A stretch of DNA of 64,000 nt from Actinomycetes bacterium (GCA_025360105.1 JANYCT010000091.1:1-64000); one strand, 5' to 3'. Shown: positions 42,538 through 51,578, numbered from the stretch's first letter. The notes: generated by a model from the letters alone, not told the origin. Translations and numbers: made by a program.

Positions 42538-45113
42538 GAGCCAACCGGATACTGCTCGACGCGATGCTGCTCGACGCGATGCTGCTCGTCGCGATGCTGC
42601 TCGACGGGATACTGATTGATGGCCACCGCAAGTCCGATACAGAACGTGACCCCACAGCCTGGGGTGTCGTCGATCTCAAGGGTCGCACCCATCGAGTCAA
42701 TGAAGCCGCGAGCGATGGCCAAGCCGAGCCCGACGCCAGCGTCGTTGGATCGATCGCCACGACGTTGGAACGGTTCGAAGATCTGCTCGCGAGCGTCGAG
42801 GGGAATACCGGGCCCGCGGTCGATGATCCGAAGATCCACGCGGCCGTGCACCTCGGCGGCCTCGATACGCACTGTTGCGTCCGCCGGAGACCAGGCGATG
42901 GCATTGGACACGATGTTGGCGATGGCGCGCTCGAGCAGCGCCGGGTCGGCAACCACCAGTGGAAGGCTCTCGAGCACATCGATCGTGACCCGGCCTCCGG
43001 CATGCGCGGTACTCGTGAGCGCAGCTGCGACGACCTCCTCGAGGGCCACGGCGCGCTTTGCGATCACCACTGCTCCCGCCTGGAGACGGCTCATGTCGAG
43101 CAGATTGGCAACGAGGCGATCAAGGCGATCAGCGGCGCCGTCGATGTTGAGGAGCAGGCTCTCGCGATCATCGTCGGAGAACGACACATCATGCTGGAGC
43201 AGCCCGCTCACCGATGCTTTGATCGAAGCAAGCGGGGTACGCAGATCGTGTGACACGGCCTGCAGCAGCGCCGTCCGTAGCACGTTGGCCTGAGCAAGGC
43301 TGGCCACCGTCTCGGCGTCGGCGCGAAGTCTGCGGGCTTCGAGCGCCAAGGCCAACTGGTCGGCGAAGGCGCGCAGGATGGCCTCATCATCAATTCCGAT
43401 CGCACCGCCCATCAACACGAGTTGCACATCGCCGTTCGGGTCGAGCGCCAGCGAGGTGCCGTCGGCTGGCTGGGTGGGAATCGGTTCGCCCACGCCCGTA
43501 TTCACGGCCCACCCGTCGCCCGCACGTTCGAGGACCGCAGCGGCATCCAGCGCAAACGTGACCCGCAGTTGATCCACCAGTTCGGGCAGTGGATCGACGG
43601 CACCCACAAGCGTGCCCGCACTTCGCGCCAGCGCGCCGGCTTCGGCTCGTGCGCGCAGTGCCTCACGGTCCCGTGTGGCCGACCGGTTGACGAGCACGCT
43701 GACGACCACCGACACAGTCACGAACACCGACAGCATCACGATATTGCTCGATTCGCTGACCGTGAGAGTGTGATATGGCGGCACAAAGAACCAGTTGATG
43801 AGTAGAAAGGCGAGAACGGAGGCAACGAGTCCGGTTTCGAGTCCCCCGAGTGCCGCAATCACCACGACCAGACCGAGGCTCAACAGCAACTCGGAGCCGA
43901 GGCCCACATGCCCACGGATCTGCGTGAGTGCCAGTGTCATTGCGGGAAGTCCGATCAAGCACATCAACCACGCCGCAACTCGACGACGACGCGGCAACGG
44001 CGTCATTCGGGTCATTCTGGGAAGCGACGACCACGACGGAGCGATGGGTGCCTCCGGCGCAATGATGTGCACATCGATTTGATCGATGTGACGAAGCAGC
44101 GAAGTCGTCACCGAACCACGCAGTGCCTGGCTGGTCCGTGATCGCGCGCTGGCACCGAGCACCAGTTGCGTGGCCTTCTCGGCCTTCGCAAAGCCAGCGA
44201 GCGCCAAGGCAACGTCGTCGCCGACGACCTCGCGGTACCGCCCGCCCAACTCACCGAGCAGGTCTCGCTGTCGATCGAGCGCTGGCCCAGCCGCGGAATT
44301 GATCGAGCCAACATGCACACCGATGAGGTCGGCCTGCAGGCGACCAGCAATTCGGGCTGCGCGGCGAATGAGGTGTTCGCCTCCGGCTGCCCCGGTGAGC
44401 GCGACGACGACCCGCTCTCGTGTCTCCCACGAATCGGTGATGCCCTGCGCGACCAGATACGTCTGCAGTCGTTCCTCAACACGGTCGGCGACCCAGAGCA
44501 GCGCCAACTCGCGCAGCGCACCGAGGTTGCCGGGCCGAAACGCGTGCGCCATCGTTGCGTCGAGCTCGTCGGCCGGGAAGATGTTGCCGTGCGCAAGACG
44601 TCGGCGCAAAGCCTCGGGGCTCATGTCGACGAGTTCGATCTGGTCGGCGGCGCGAACAACGGAATCGGGCACCGTGTCGGTCTCGACATGGCCCGTGATC
44701 TTTGCGACGACATCGTTCAACGATTCGAGGTGCTGGACGTTCAACGTTGAGATCACGTCGCAACCGGCCTCGAGCAGCACCTCGATATCTTGCCATCGCT
44801 TTGTGTGACGCCCGCCCGGAGCATTGGTGTGGGCGATTTCGTCGACAAGCACCACATCCGGCGATCGCGCAAGCACCGCGTCGAGATCCATATCCTCCAC
44901 AGATCCGTGTGCGGTATCGAAGCACCGTCGGGCAACCGTCTCGAGATCGCGAATCCGAGACTGTGTGTTCTCTCGTGCGTGAGTCTCGACAAATCCAATG
45001 ACAACATGGGCGCCGCGTTGAGATCGTCGCCAGCCCTCGTCGAGCATCGCCACGGTCTTGCCGACGCCTGGTGCCGCACCGAGGTATATGCGCAGAACGC
45101 CCCGAGTCATCAT
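42534..45113 (-). CDS. kdpD: KdpD-type sensor histidine kinase with C-terminal pentapeptide repeats
   Basis: Potassium/turgor sensor kinase (859 aa). In order: KdpD domain with Walker A GAAPGVGKT at residues 12-20 and DEIAHTNAPG, a Usp-like domain (about 225-350), four membrane segments of DUF4118 (about 385-495), a GAF-like region, a HisKA domain with QAVSHDLRTPLASIK near residue 620, and an ATPase domain. The last 25 residues are a repeat of QHRVE-type pentapeptides encoded by a 15-bp tandem repeat. It is divergent from a KimA-like transporter, 83 bases from its preferred start. Confidence 0.93.
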   Translation of the reverse strand: MMTRGVLRIYLGAAPGVGKTVAMLDEGWRRSQRGAHVVIGFVETHARENTQSRIRDLETVARRCFDTAHGSVEDMDLDAVLARSPDVVLVDEIAHTNAPGGRHTKRWQDIEVLLEAGCDVISTLNVQHLESLNDVVAKITGHVETDTVPDSVVRAADQIELVDMSPEALRRRLAHGNIFPADELDATMAHAFRPGNLGALRELALLWVADRVEERLQTYLVAQGITDSWETRERVVVALTGAAGGEHLIRRAARIAGRLQADLIGVHVGSINSAAGPALDRQRDLLGELGGRYREVVGDDVALALAGFAKAEKATQLVLGASARSRTSQALRGSVTTSLLRHIDQIDVHIIAPEAPIAPSWSSLPRMTRMTPLPRRRRVAAWLMCLIGLPAMTLALTQIRGHVGLGSELLLSLGLVVVIAALGGLETGLVASVLAFLLINWFFVPPYHTLTVSESSNIVMLSVFVTVSVVVSVLVNRSATRDREALRARAEAGALARSAGTLVGAVDPLPELVDQLRVTFALDAAAVLERAGDGWAVNTGVGEPIPTQPADGTSLALDPNGDVQLVLMGGAIGIDDEAILRAFADQLALALEARRLRADAETVASLAQANVLRTALLQAVSHDLRTPLASIKASVSGLLQHDVSFSDDDRESLLLNIDGAADRLDRLVANLLDMSRLQAGAVVIAKRAVALEEVVAAALTSTAHAGGRVTIDVLESLPLVVADPALLERAIANIVSNAIAWSPADATVRIEAAEVHGRVDLRIIDRGPGIPLDAREQIFEPFQRRGDRSNDAGVGLGLAIARGFIDSMGATLEIDDTPGCGVTFCIGLAVAINQYPVEQHRDEQHRVEQHRVEQYPVGS
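42548..42614. repeat. Tandem repeat, 15-bp unit x4.5, inside the kdpD 3' end
   Basis: Units at 42548-42562, 42563-42577, 42578-42592 and 42593-42607, plus a seven-base partial copy. They differ by one or two bases each. They are in frame and encode the pentapeptide repeats at the KdpD C-terminus, 11 bases from the kdpE start. Confidence 0.92.
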
Positions 45114-45141
45114 CTCAGTGTGCCCCGTCGAAGCCCTCTTA

Positions 45142-45186
45142 GCGCGTTCTTGACACCGAGCGGCGGCCTCTATGCGCGGTCTTGAC
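45142..45186. promoter_or_regulatory. 13-bp direct repeat in the kdpD/kimA divergent gap (candidate KdpE sites)
   Basis: Two copies of GCGCG(T/G)TCTTGAC, at 45142-45154 and 45174-45186, match at 12 of 13 positions. They are 32 bases apart start to start, close to three helical turns. They lie between the kdpD and KimA-like starts, where a KdpE operator would be expected. The first copy also overlaps a TTGACA that could be a -35 element for the transporter gene. The regulator assignment is inference. Confidence 0.45.
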
Positions 45187-45196
45187 GGCTAGGGCC

Positions 45197-47623
45197 GTGT
45201 CAACAGAGTTCACTGAAATGGTGCTGTCCGAGAAAGAAATCTCAACGACCCCATCCAGCGAACCGATCGCGCGGCCACCCGTGGCTGCTCACCCGCAGAT
45301 CCCTGAGCCTTTGAGCTATCGGCTCAAGAACGCTGTACTCGGACCTCCTCTGCATTCCGAGCAACTGATACATGAGCGCCTCGGCAAGCCCACCGCGCTC
45401 GCTGTGTTCGCATCGGACAACCTGTCATCATGCGCCTACGCCACTGAAGAAATCCTGCGAGTACTCGTGCCCTACATCGGTCTGGCCGCGTTCACGCTCG
45501 TCACGCCGGTGACCATTGCCCTGCTCGTCGTGCTCGGGTTCCTCATCCTCTCGTACCGCCAGACCATCAAGGCCTATCCATCGGCTGGTGGCGCCTACAT
45601 CGTGACCCGCGACAACTTCGGGCTGATGCCTGCGCAGGTGGCCGGTGTAGCGCTGCTCACCGACTATGTGCTCACAGTGGCCGTCTCTGTGGCTGCCGGC
45701 AGCGACGCACTCGCTTCGGCGATCGCACCCATCGCCCCCTTTAAACACTGGGTCGCGATCGGATTCGTGATCCTGATTGCATACGGCAACCTGCGCGGCA
45801 CCAAGGAGTCGGGCAAGCTCTTTGCGGCACCCACCTACTTCTTCATCGTGAACATGCTGGTGCTGCTCACCGTGGGCACCTACAAGTTGATCTTCTCGTC
45901 GCTCCCTCAGGGACCCACCAACATCAAGGGGATGGAGGACATGGGGTCGCACACAGGCAGCGGACTGCTGATGGGCGCCACGGTCTTCATCGTGCTCAAA
46001 GCATTCGGTTCCGGCGGTGCGGCGGTAACAGGTGTCGAGGCCATCTCCAACGGCGTGCCCGCCTTCCGCGAGCCGGCCTGGAAGAACGCTCGCAGCACTC
46101 TGGTCATCATGGGCACCCTCTTAGGCATCATGTTCCTTGGGCTCTCGATCTTGGCTGCACACACCCACGCGATGCCGTACAAGGGCGGCACGCCCACCGT
46201 CATCTCCCAGGTTGGCGATTTCGTCTACGGCCGCAGCGGTGTGGGTCGCGGGTTGTTCTACCTGCTCCAGACCGGAACAATGCTGATTCTCGTACTCGCT
46301 GCGAACACAAGCTTTGCTGACTTCCCCCGACTTGCCTCATTCCACGCCGGCGACAACTTCATGCCACGTCAGTTCATGATTCGTGGACACCGGCTCGTGT
46401 TCTCCAACGGCATCATCTTCTTGGCCTCTGCCGCCATCGTCACGCTCCTTGCCACCGGTGGCGAGGTAAGTCGGCTCATCCCGCTCTATGCAATTGGTGT
46501 GTTCACTAGCTTCACGCTGTCGCAGGCCGGTATGGCAAAGCACCACATCCGCCTCAAGGAACAGGGTTGGAGATCGGGACTGGTCATCAATGGCATCGGC
46601 GCGATGCTCTCGCTCATCGTGCTCGCGATCGTCACCACAGTGAAGTTCAAAGAAGGTGCCTGGGTCATCTTGATCCTCGTGCCGATCATGGTGTTCGGTC
46701 TCGTGCGGCTCAACAAGGCCTATGTTGCCGAAGATCTCGAACTACAGGAAGACGCCAAGACGGCTGCCGAGACTCCTGCACTGCGCCGACATGAGGTCGT
46801 GGTGCTCGTCGACAAGCTCGACGTTGCCACGGCTCGCGCCATGCAGTATGCAAAGACCCTCTTCCCCGACGAACTGCGCGCTGTGCACTTCGACCTCGAT
46901 CCCTGGAAGACCGACATCCTCACCGACGCATGGCAGAAGCTGGGTTTCAACCGCTTCCCCCTCGACATCATCGAGTGCCCCGATCGGCGCGTGCCACGCG
47001 CGGCGTTGGAGTTTGCGGCGACACTGACCCGCGACAACCAGACCGAGGTGAGCGTGCTCATCCCCCGCCGCGAATACACCAAGGTCTGGCATCGCCTCCT
47101 GCACGACCGGTCGTCGGACTCCATCACTCAGGCTCTGTCTGCTCTGCCGCATTGCAACGTGACGGTCGTGCCGTATCACCTCGGTAGCTGGGTTTCGAGC
47201 GCAGCAGAAGCCGATCTGGTGCTCGCAGAGACGAGCAAACAGACGACCAATGGACATGGCAAGGAGCCATCGAAGAAGCAGCGCGCCGCAATGGCGTTCG
47301 ACGACTCTGATCTGCCTGCCAACCGGATCAGGATCAGCGAGGTCGAGCTTCGCCAGCCGACGATGGTGGCCGGTCGTGTCACTGGAATCCGTGTGCAACC
47401 GTGGGGCAACGCACCAACGCTCGAATGCACGCTCACTGACGACACCGGCAGCATCACGTTGGCATTCCTCGGGCGGCGTTCGCTCGGGGGCGTGCGTACC
47501 GGCACCATCATGTCGGTCGCAGGTGTTGCGAGTCAGCAGCATGGCGCCCGCACGATCGTCAACCCCACCTATGAACTCATCAGCGTGCCCGTGATGCCCG
47601 AGTCACCCAGTGAGCACCACTAA
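45197..47623 (+). CDS. KimA-like APC potassium transporter fused to Usp-like and OB-fold domains
   Basis: Membrane transporter (808 aa, GTG start preferred). Residues about 45-515 match the KimA (former YdaO) potassium importer group: ASDNLSSCAYATEEIL, KAYPSAGGAYIVTRDN, KAFGSGGAAVTGVEAISNG, MIRGHRLVFSNGIIFLAS and LIPLYAIGVFTSFTLSQAG. Residues about 530-665 look like a Usp-type domain. Residues about 710-795 form an OB-fold with LECTLTDDTGSITLAFLGRR, like the stand-alone OB-fold protein encoded near TrkA genes in other actinobacteria. In-frame starts at 45182 (TTG) and 45218 (ATG) are alternatives. It is divergent from kdpDE. Confidence 0.85.
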   Translation: MSTEFTEMVLSEKEISTTPSSEPIARPPVAAHPQIPEPLSYRLKNAVLGPPLHSEQLIHERLGKPTALAVFASDNLSSCAYATEEILRVLVPYIGLAAFTLVTPVTIALLVVLGFLILSYRQTIKAYPSAGGAYIVTRDNFGLMPAQVAGVALLTDYVLTVAVSVAAGSDALASAIAPIAPFKHWVAIGFVILIAYGNLRGTKESGKLFAAPTYFFIVNMLVLLTVGTYKLIFSSLPQGPTNIKGMEDMGSHTGSGLLMGATVFIVLKAFGSGGAAVTGVEAISNGVPAFREPAWKNARSTLVIMGTLLGIMFLGLSILAAHTHAMPYKGGTPTVISQVGDFVYGRSGVGRGLFYLLQTGTMLILVLAANTSFADFPRLASFHAGDNFMPRQFMIRGHRLVFSNGIIFLASAAIVTLLATGGEVSRLIPLYAIGVFTSFTLSQAGMAKHHIRLKEQGWRSGLVINGIGAMLSLIVLAIVTTVKFKEGAWVILILVPIMVFGLVRLNKAYVAEDLELQEDAKTAAETPALRRHEVVVLVDKLDVATARAMQYAKTLFPDELRAVHFDLDPWKTDILTDAWQKLGFNRFPLDIIECPDRRVPRAALEFAATLTRDNQTEVSVLIPRREYTKVWHRLLHDRSSDSITQALSALPHCNVTVVPYHLGSWVSSAAEADLVLAETSKQTTNGHGKEPSKKQRAAMAFDDSDLPANRIRISEVELRQPTMVAGRVTGIRVQPWGNAPTLECTLTDDTGSITLAFLGRRSLGGVRTGTIMSVAGVASQQHGARTIVNPTYELISVPVMPESPSEHH

Positions 47624-47686
47624 CTCGTCAGGCTTGCGGCGCCTCGCCACGTCTTGAGGTCGCCCATTTGGTTGGACGATGAACGG

Positions 47687-49084
47687 TCAGCCGCTACCCG
47701 ATACCGAGGTCAACAGCGCCAGCACCCCCTGAAGGTCTGCGAGTTCTGTTGCGACCAACTGGGGAGCGAGTCGAATCGCCTCGCTGGTGAGTGCCGACGA
47801 GGCAAGCGCGATGAACTTGGCGCACTGATCGTCGGCACTCATCGGGTCGTCGTTGTCACCTGGCGCAACGATGCGAGTGGCCTCAATTGCGCCGTGGTTT
47901 CGAGTCCTCACGACAACGCGCGCTGCGTAGTGGTGCGGATAGAGATCATCCAGATCTGCCTGGTGATGCACTCGCACCTTGGCCGCCTGCGCCAGACGTC
48001 GCGGATCGGTCAGTGCTTGCTCGCTGATCTCGACATGACTCGCGGCCGCCTCGCATACGATTGCAGACAACACAAACGGGAAACTGTACTGGCCGTGCTC
48101 AAGCGTGGCAGGCCGCTGATCGTGGAGGAAAAGGGCGCCGCGATGGGTATGCACATCGATGGAGACGATGTCGTCACCGGTCAGCGCATTCTCGACCATC
48201 AGGTCGGCAAGCGCACGTGCGGCAGTGTGGGTGTAACGACACGCTGCATATGGTTTGCAGTAGGTATTGGCCGTCTCGAAGACCGAGCCGAGGCTCGCAA
48301 CGAATGGATCTTCCATCGCCCCGTCTCGATGGAACGGTGTGGGCGGCAGAATCGCAAGGGTGTCGGCATCAGCTGTCACGTGCCCGTCCATGAAACCCAC
48401 CGCCGCAAGGTCGGCAGCGAAGCACGCACTGGCAGCCGACCAGCCGATGCTCTCTTTTACCATCGGCAACTGGAAGGTGGCCATCGGTGCGTGCGCCCAT
48501 GCAATCGCGATCGAGCGAGCGATCTCGTCGGTGTCGCCGCTGCGCAGCTTCATCACCGCCGCCGCTGCACCCAACGTCGCCGCAGTACCAGTGCAGTGAT
48601 AGTCGGCCGCATCGTGGCGCGGCCAGAGCAGATGGGCTGCCCGGAGCGCGATCTCATAGCCCACGACCTGCGCCGTGAGTAGCTCGGCCATTCCGACACG
48701 CGAGCCTGTGTTGCGGTCTTGCTGCGACGCGGCCTCGCTGAGTAGAGCCGAGATGATCACCGAACCAGGATGGATCGCGCCGCCCAAATAGTGACCATCA
48801 TCGAAATCGAGCGCGCTTGCGGAGACCGCCGTCGCGAACGCTGCGAGCGGTGCCGATGACGCGCCCGGCGAGCCGATGATGGGCGAGCGGCCGCCATGGG
48901 CCACCGCTGCTCGGGATGCGAGCCGCGCCGCCCGAGTGCCGGCCCCGCCCAGAATAGTGCCGATGGTGTCGCGCAGTGCGAGCTGCGCACGTTGTCTCAC
49001 GGCGCCCGGAATCGTTTCCCACGTGAGCCCGACCGCGAATGTTGCGAGGTACTCAAGCGGGTCGCTGTGAGCAGCGCTGGCCAT
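47687..49084 (-). CDS. MmgE/PrpD family protein
   Basis: Protein of 465 aa in the 2-methylcitrate dehydratase/iminodisuccinate epimerase superfamily. Family segments are LALRDTIGTILGGAGTRAAR, ALDFDDGHYLGGAIHPGSVIISALL and YCKPYAACRYTHTAARAL. No methylcitrate synthase or lyase gene is nearby, so PrpD function in propionate breakdown is not supported. It begins two bases after the stop of an FAD oxidoreductase gene, so the two probably act on the same compound. Confidence 0.9.
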   Translation of the reverse strand: MASAAHSDPLEYLATFAVGLTWETIPGAVRQRAQLALRDTIGTILGGAGTRAARLASRAAVAHGGRSPIIGSPGASSAPLAAFATAVSASALDFDDGHYLGGAIHPGSVIISALLSEAASQQDRNTGSRVGMAELLTAQVVGYEIALRAAHLLWPRHDAADYHCTGTAATLGAAAAVMKLRSGDTDEIARSIAIAWAHAPMATFQLPMVKESIGWSAASACFAADLAAVGFMDGHVTADADTLAILPPTPFHRDGAMEDPFVASLGSVFETANTYCKPYAACRYTHTAARALADLMVENALTGDDIVSIDVHTHRGALFLHDQRPATLEHGQYSFPFVLSAIVCEAAASHVEISEQALTDPRRLAQAAKVRVHHQADLDDLYPHHYAARVVVRTRNHGAIEATRIVAPGDNDDPMSADDQCAKFIALASSALTSEAIRLAPQLVATELADLQGVLALLTSVSGSG

Positions 49085-49086
49085 CT

Positions 49087-50259
49087 TCAGTGGCCCTGGA
49101 TCCCGGTGATGCCGACCAGACGACCGCGCCCGAGGTGCTCGGCTTCGAGTCCATGTGCGCGCAGCTCCGCAGGAATCTCGCCGTACCGAATGAGCGCGGC
49201 GCCCACTCGTGCCAACGCGGGAGAGATCTGGATGCCGTAGCCGCCCTGACCGACGAACCAGAAAAAACCATCGGCGTGATCATCGAAGCCAACCACGGGC
49301 GAACGGTCGCCAACGAAGCTGCGCAGGCCTGCCCACGATGAACGAACGTGGCGGATGTCGAGCGTGGTCGCATCGTTGATGTGCTCGATTGCCTGGGCAA
49401 TGTCGATCTCCTCGGGTTGCGCGTCGCACGGCACCGATGGTGTCTCATCGGCGGGCGAACAGAGATACTGCGCGCCCTCGGGCTTGATATAGAACGTGCC
49501 GCGGACATCGGCCACCAACGGCAGACCCCGATTGTCGGTGCTGTTGTCGGTTCTGGTGCCTGAATCGCCCGGGCCGGACACCATGAAGACGGTTCTGCGC
49601 AACGGATGGATCCCCACCGGTTCGACACCCGCGATCCGCGCGATGTCGTCGCACCACGCGCCGGCGGCATTGACCACGATCGGGGCCTCGATCACGTCGC
49701 CCGAGCGAGTGGTCGCGCGCCACACGTTGCTCACGAATTGCAGTTGGACGACGCCCGACGAGGTATGGATATCGCCGCCACGATTGCGAAGACCCGCGAC
49801 AAAGCCCGAGTGCACCGCAGCAACATCGATCTCGCTCGCACCGGGCTCGAGCATCGCCAGTTCGAGCCACTCCTCGCGAATCACTGGAGAAAACGTCGCC
49901 GCTTCGCTCGGCGACAGCAAACTCACGTCGGGAACGAACTCGATGACCTCGTCGCGCATCGAGCGCAGTTCGTCGGCGCCGCCATGTGGAGCGATCCATA
50001 ACAGCGGCATTGGTGACAGCAAGGGGCGTACGAACTCCTCTGGCGGGTTCTCCATGAATGCTCGGCTCGCCGTGGTGAGGAGGCGAATCACGCGGCCGCC
50101 GTAGCTCTCGAGGAAGGTGGCCGCCGAGCGGCCCGTGGTGTGAAACGCGAGCGTGCTCTCCATCTCGACCAGGCCCACTGATCGGTCTGCAGCGAGTTCG
50201 TAACCAAGAGACACTCCGGCAATGCCACCGCCGATCACGAGCACGTCGTAGCGCTTCAT
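49087..50259 (-). CDS. FAD-dependent amino-acid dehydrogenase/oxidase (DAO family)
   Basis: Flavoprotein (390 aa) of the D-amino-acid dehydrogenase (DadA/DauA-like) type. The dinucleotide fold is VLVIGGGIAGVSLGYELA from residue 5, followed by HTTGRSAATFLESYGG and, at the C-terminus, GQGGYGIQISPA. The ATG at 50259 is supported by a GGAGAG site. It is the first gene of a pair with MmgE/PrpD, two bases apart. A substrate such as a D-amino acid is inferred from the family. Confidence 0.9.
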   Translation of the reverse strand: MKRYDVLVIGGGIAGVSLGYELAADRSVGLVEMESTLAFHTTGRSAATFLESYGGRVIRLLTTASRAFMENPPEEFVRPLLSPMPLLWIAPHGGADELRSMRDEVIEFVPDVSLLSPSEAATFSPVIREEWLELAMLEPGASEIDVAAVHSGFVAGLRNRGGDIHTSSGVVQLQFVSNVWRATTRSGDVIEAPIVVNAAGAWCDDIARIAGVEPVGIHPLRRTVFMVSGPGDSGTRTDNSTDNRGLPLVADVRGTFYIKPEGAQYLCSPADETPSVPCDAQPEEIDIAQAIEHINDATTLDIRHVRSSWAGLRSFVGDRSPVVGFDDHADGFFWFVGQGGYGIQISPALARVGAALIRYGEIPAELRAHGLEAEHLGRGRLVGITGIQGH

Positions 50260-50382
50260 AGTCTCTCCTCGGAACGACTTTGGGCTCCCGAACAAACGAG
50301 AGCGTGATCGAATTGTAGAACAGCGCACCTTCGCTCGACCGGTCGTCGGGGAGCAGCCGTCGAGAGATACGGCGCGTTGTAG

Positions 50383-50467
50383 CCCGCCGTATCAGCATGC
50401 CCGCCGTATCAGCATGCCCGCTGTGTCAGCATGCCCGCTGTGTCAGCATGCTCGCTGTGTCAGCATG
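50383..50467. repeat. Tandem repeat, 17-bp unit x5, upstream of a PLP enzyme gene
   Basis: Five contiguous 17-bp units fill 85 bases, ending six bases before the ATG at 50473. Units 1-2 are identical to each other, units 3-4 likewise, and unit 5 has one more change, so the array looks like stepwise duplication. There are no spacers, so it is not a CRISPR array. It lies in the 213-base divergent gap between the FAD oxidoreductase and PLP genes. Confidence 0.93.
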
Positions 50468-50472
50468 ACGGT

Positions 50473-51549
50473 ATGACCGCACGTGAGTTTCCACCGCGTC
50501 TTCGAACGCAGCACAGCCTTTCGCCACGAACGGTTGCTGTGACGTCGGGCCGCCCAACCGGAGTCGGTTCGCCGCTCAACCAGCCCATCGTGCTTGCTTC
50601 GAACTTCCGCTCGAGCGGCAACTACTCCCGCGACCAGGGCACTGAGACCTGGGTTGCGCTCGAGACAGCCATCGGCGATCTCGAGGGTGGACGAGCCGTT
50701 GCCTTCGCGAGCGGGATGGCCGCTGCTGCGGCGACCATCTACGCGCTCGCGCCTGCAGTGGTGGTCGTGCCCTCGGTGAGCTACATGGGGGTACGAGCCC
50801 TGCTCAGCGAATACGAGACTCAAGGCCAGGTGCAACTACGGCCGGTCGATATCACCAACACCACCGCCGTGGCCGAGGCCGCTCGCGGTGCCGATGTCGT
50901 CTGGGTCGAGACACCGACCAACCCAACGCTCGATGTGGCCGACCTCGAAGCCATTGGCCACATTTCCAAAGAGGCCGGCGCACAGATGGTGGTGGATTCC
51001 ACGTTTGCCACGCCATTGCTGCAGCGCCCCATAGAACACGGCGCTGCCATCGTGATCCACAGCGGCACGAAGTTCATCGGCGGGCACAGCGATCTGCTCA
51101 TTGGTCTCTGTGTCACGGCCGACGATCACGTCTTCGACCGGCTGCACAAGGCCCGCACATTGCAGGGAGCCACGCCCGGAGCATTGGAGGCGTTTCTCGC
51201 GCTGCGCGGGTTGCGTACGATGCCGCTGCGGCTCGAGGCCTCGCAACACAACGCTGCGCTGCTCGTCTCGCATCTGCGCGACCACCCGGCGATCGAAGAC
51301 GTCCGCTACCCAGGCCAAGGTGCGATGGTCTCATTCGTGGTCCGCGGTGGCGCTGCGGCGGCAGACGCTGTGTGCGATCGTGTTCTGGTCATCGTCGCGG
51401 CTACCAGCCTCGGTGGCGTCGAGACCACCATCGAACGGCGCCAGAAGTACGCAGGCGATGCACACGTGCATCCCGGTCTGTTGCGCATGAGCGTGGGCAT
51501 AGAGGACATCACCGATCTCTGGGCCGACCTCGCTGCGGCCCTCGAGTAG
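50473..51549 (+). CDS. Cys/Met-metabolism PLP-dependent enzyme (cystathionine gamma-synthase/lyase type)
   Basis: Trans-sulfuration family enzyme (358 aa). The PLP lysine is in IHSGTKFIGGHSD, with WVETPTNPTLDVADLEAI and the final RMSVGIEDITDLWADL typical of gamma-synthases and gamma-lyases. The ATG at 50473 is chosen from its position just after the 17-bp repeat array; an in-frame start at 50431 would lie within the repeats. Whether it makes cystathionine, O-acetylhomoserine products or cleaves methionine is undetermined. It is convergent with hrpA. Confidence 0.9.
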   Translation: MTAREFPPRLRTQHSLSPRTVAVTSGRPTGVGSPLNQPIVLASNFRSSGNYSRDQGTETWVALETAIGDLEGGRAVAFASGMAAAAATIYALAPAVVVVPSVSYMGVRALLSEYETQGQVQLRPVDITNTTAVAEAARGADVVWVETPTNPTLDVADLEAIGHISKEAGAQMVVDSTFATPLLQRPIEHGAAIVIHSGTKFIGGHSDLLIGLCVTADDHVFDRLHKARTLQGATPGALEAFLALRGLRTMPLRLEASQHNAALLVSHLRDHPAIEDVRYPGQGAMVSFVVRGGAAAADAVCDRVLVIVAATSLGGVETTIERRQKYAGDAHVHPGLLRMSVGIEDITDLWADLAAALE

Positions 51550-51578
51550 TTCGCCACGCCACCGCAACATCGTGCATT

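Noticed and set aside
50383-50467. CRISPR-like appearance of the 17-bp array
   Set aside because: Units are contiguous with no spacers and no cas gene is nearby; it is a simple tandem repeat.
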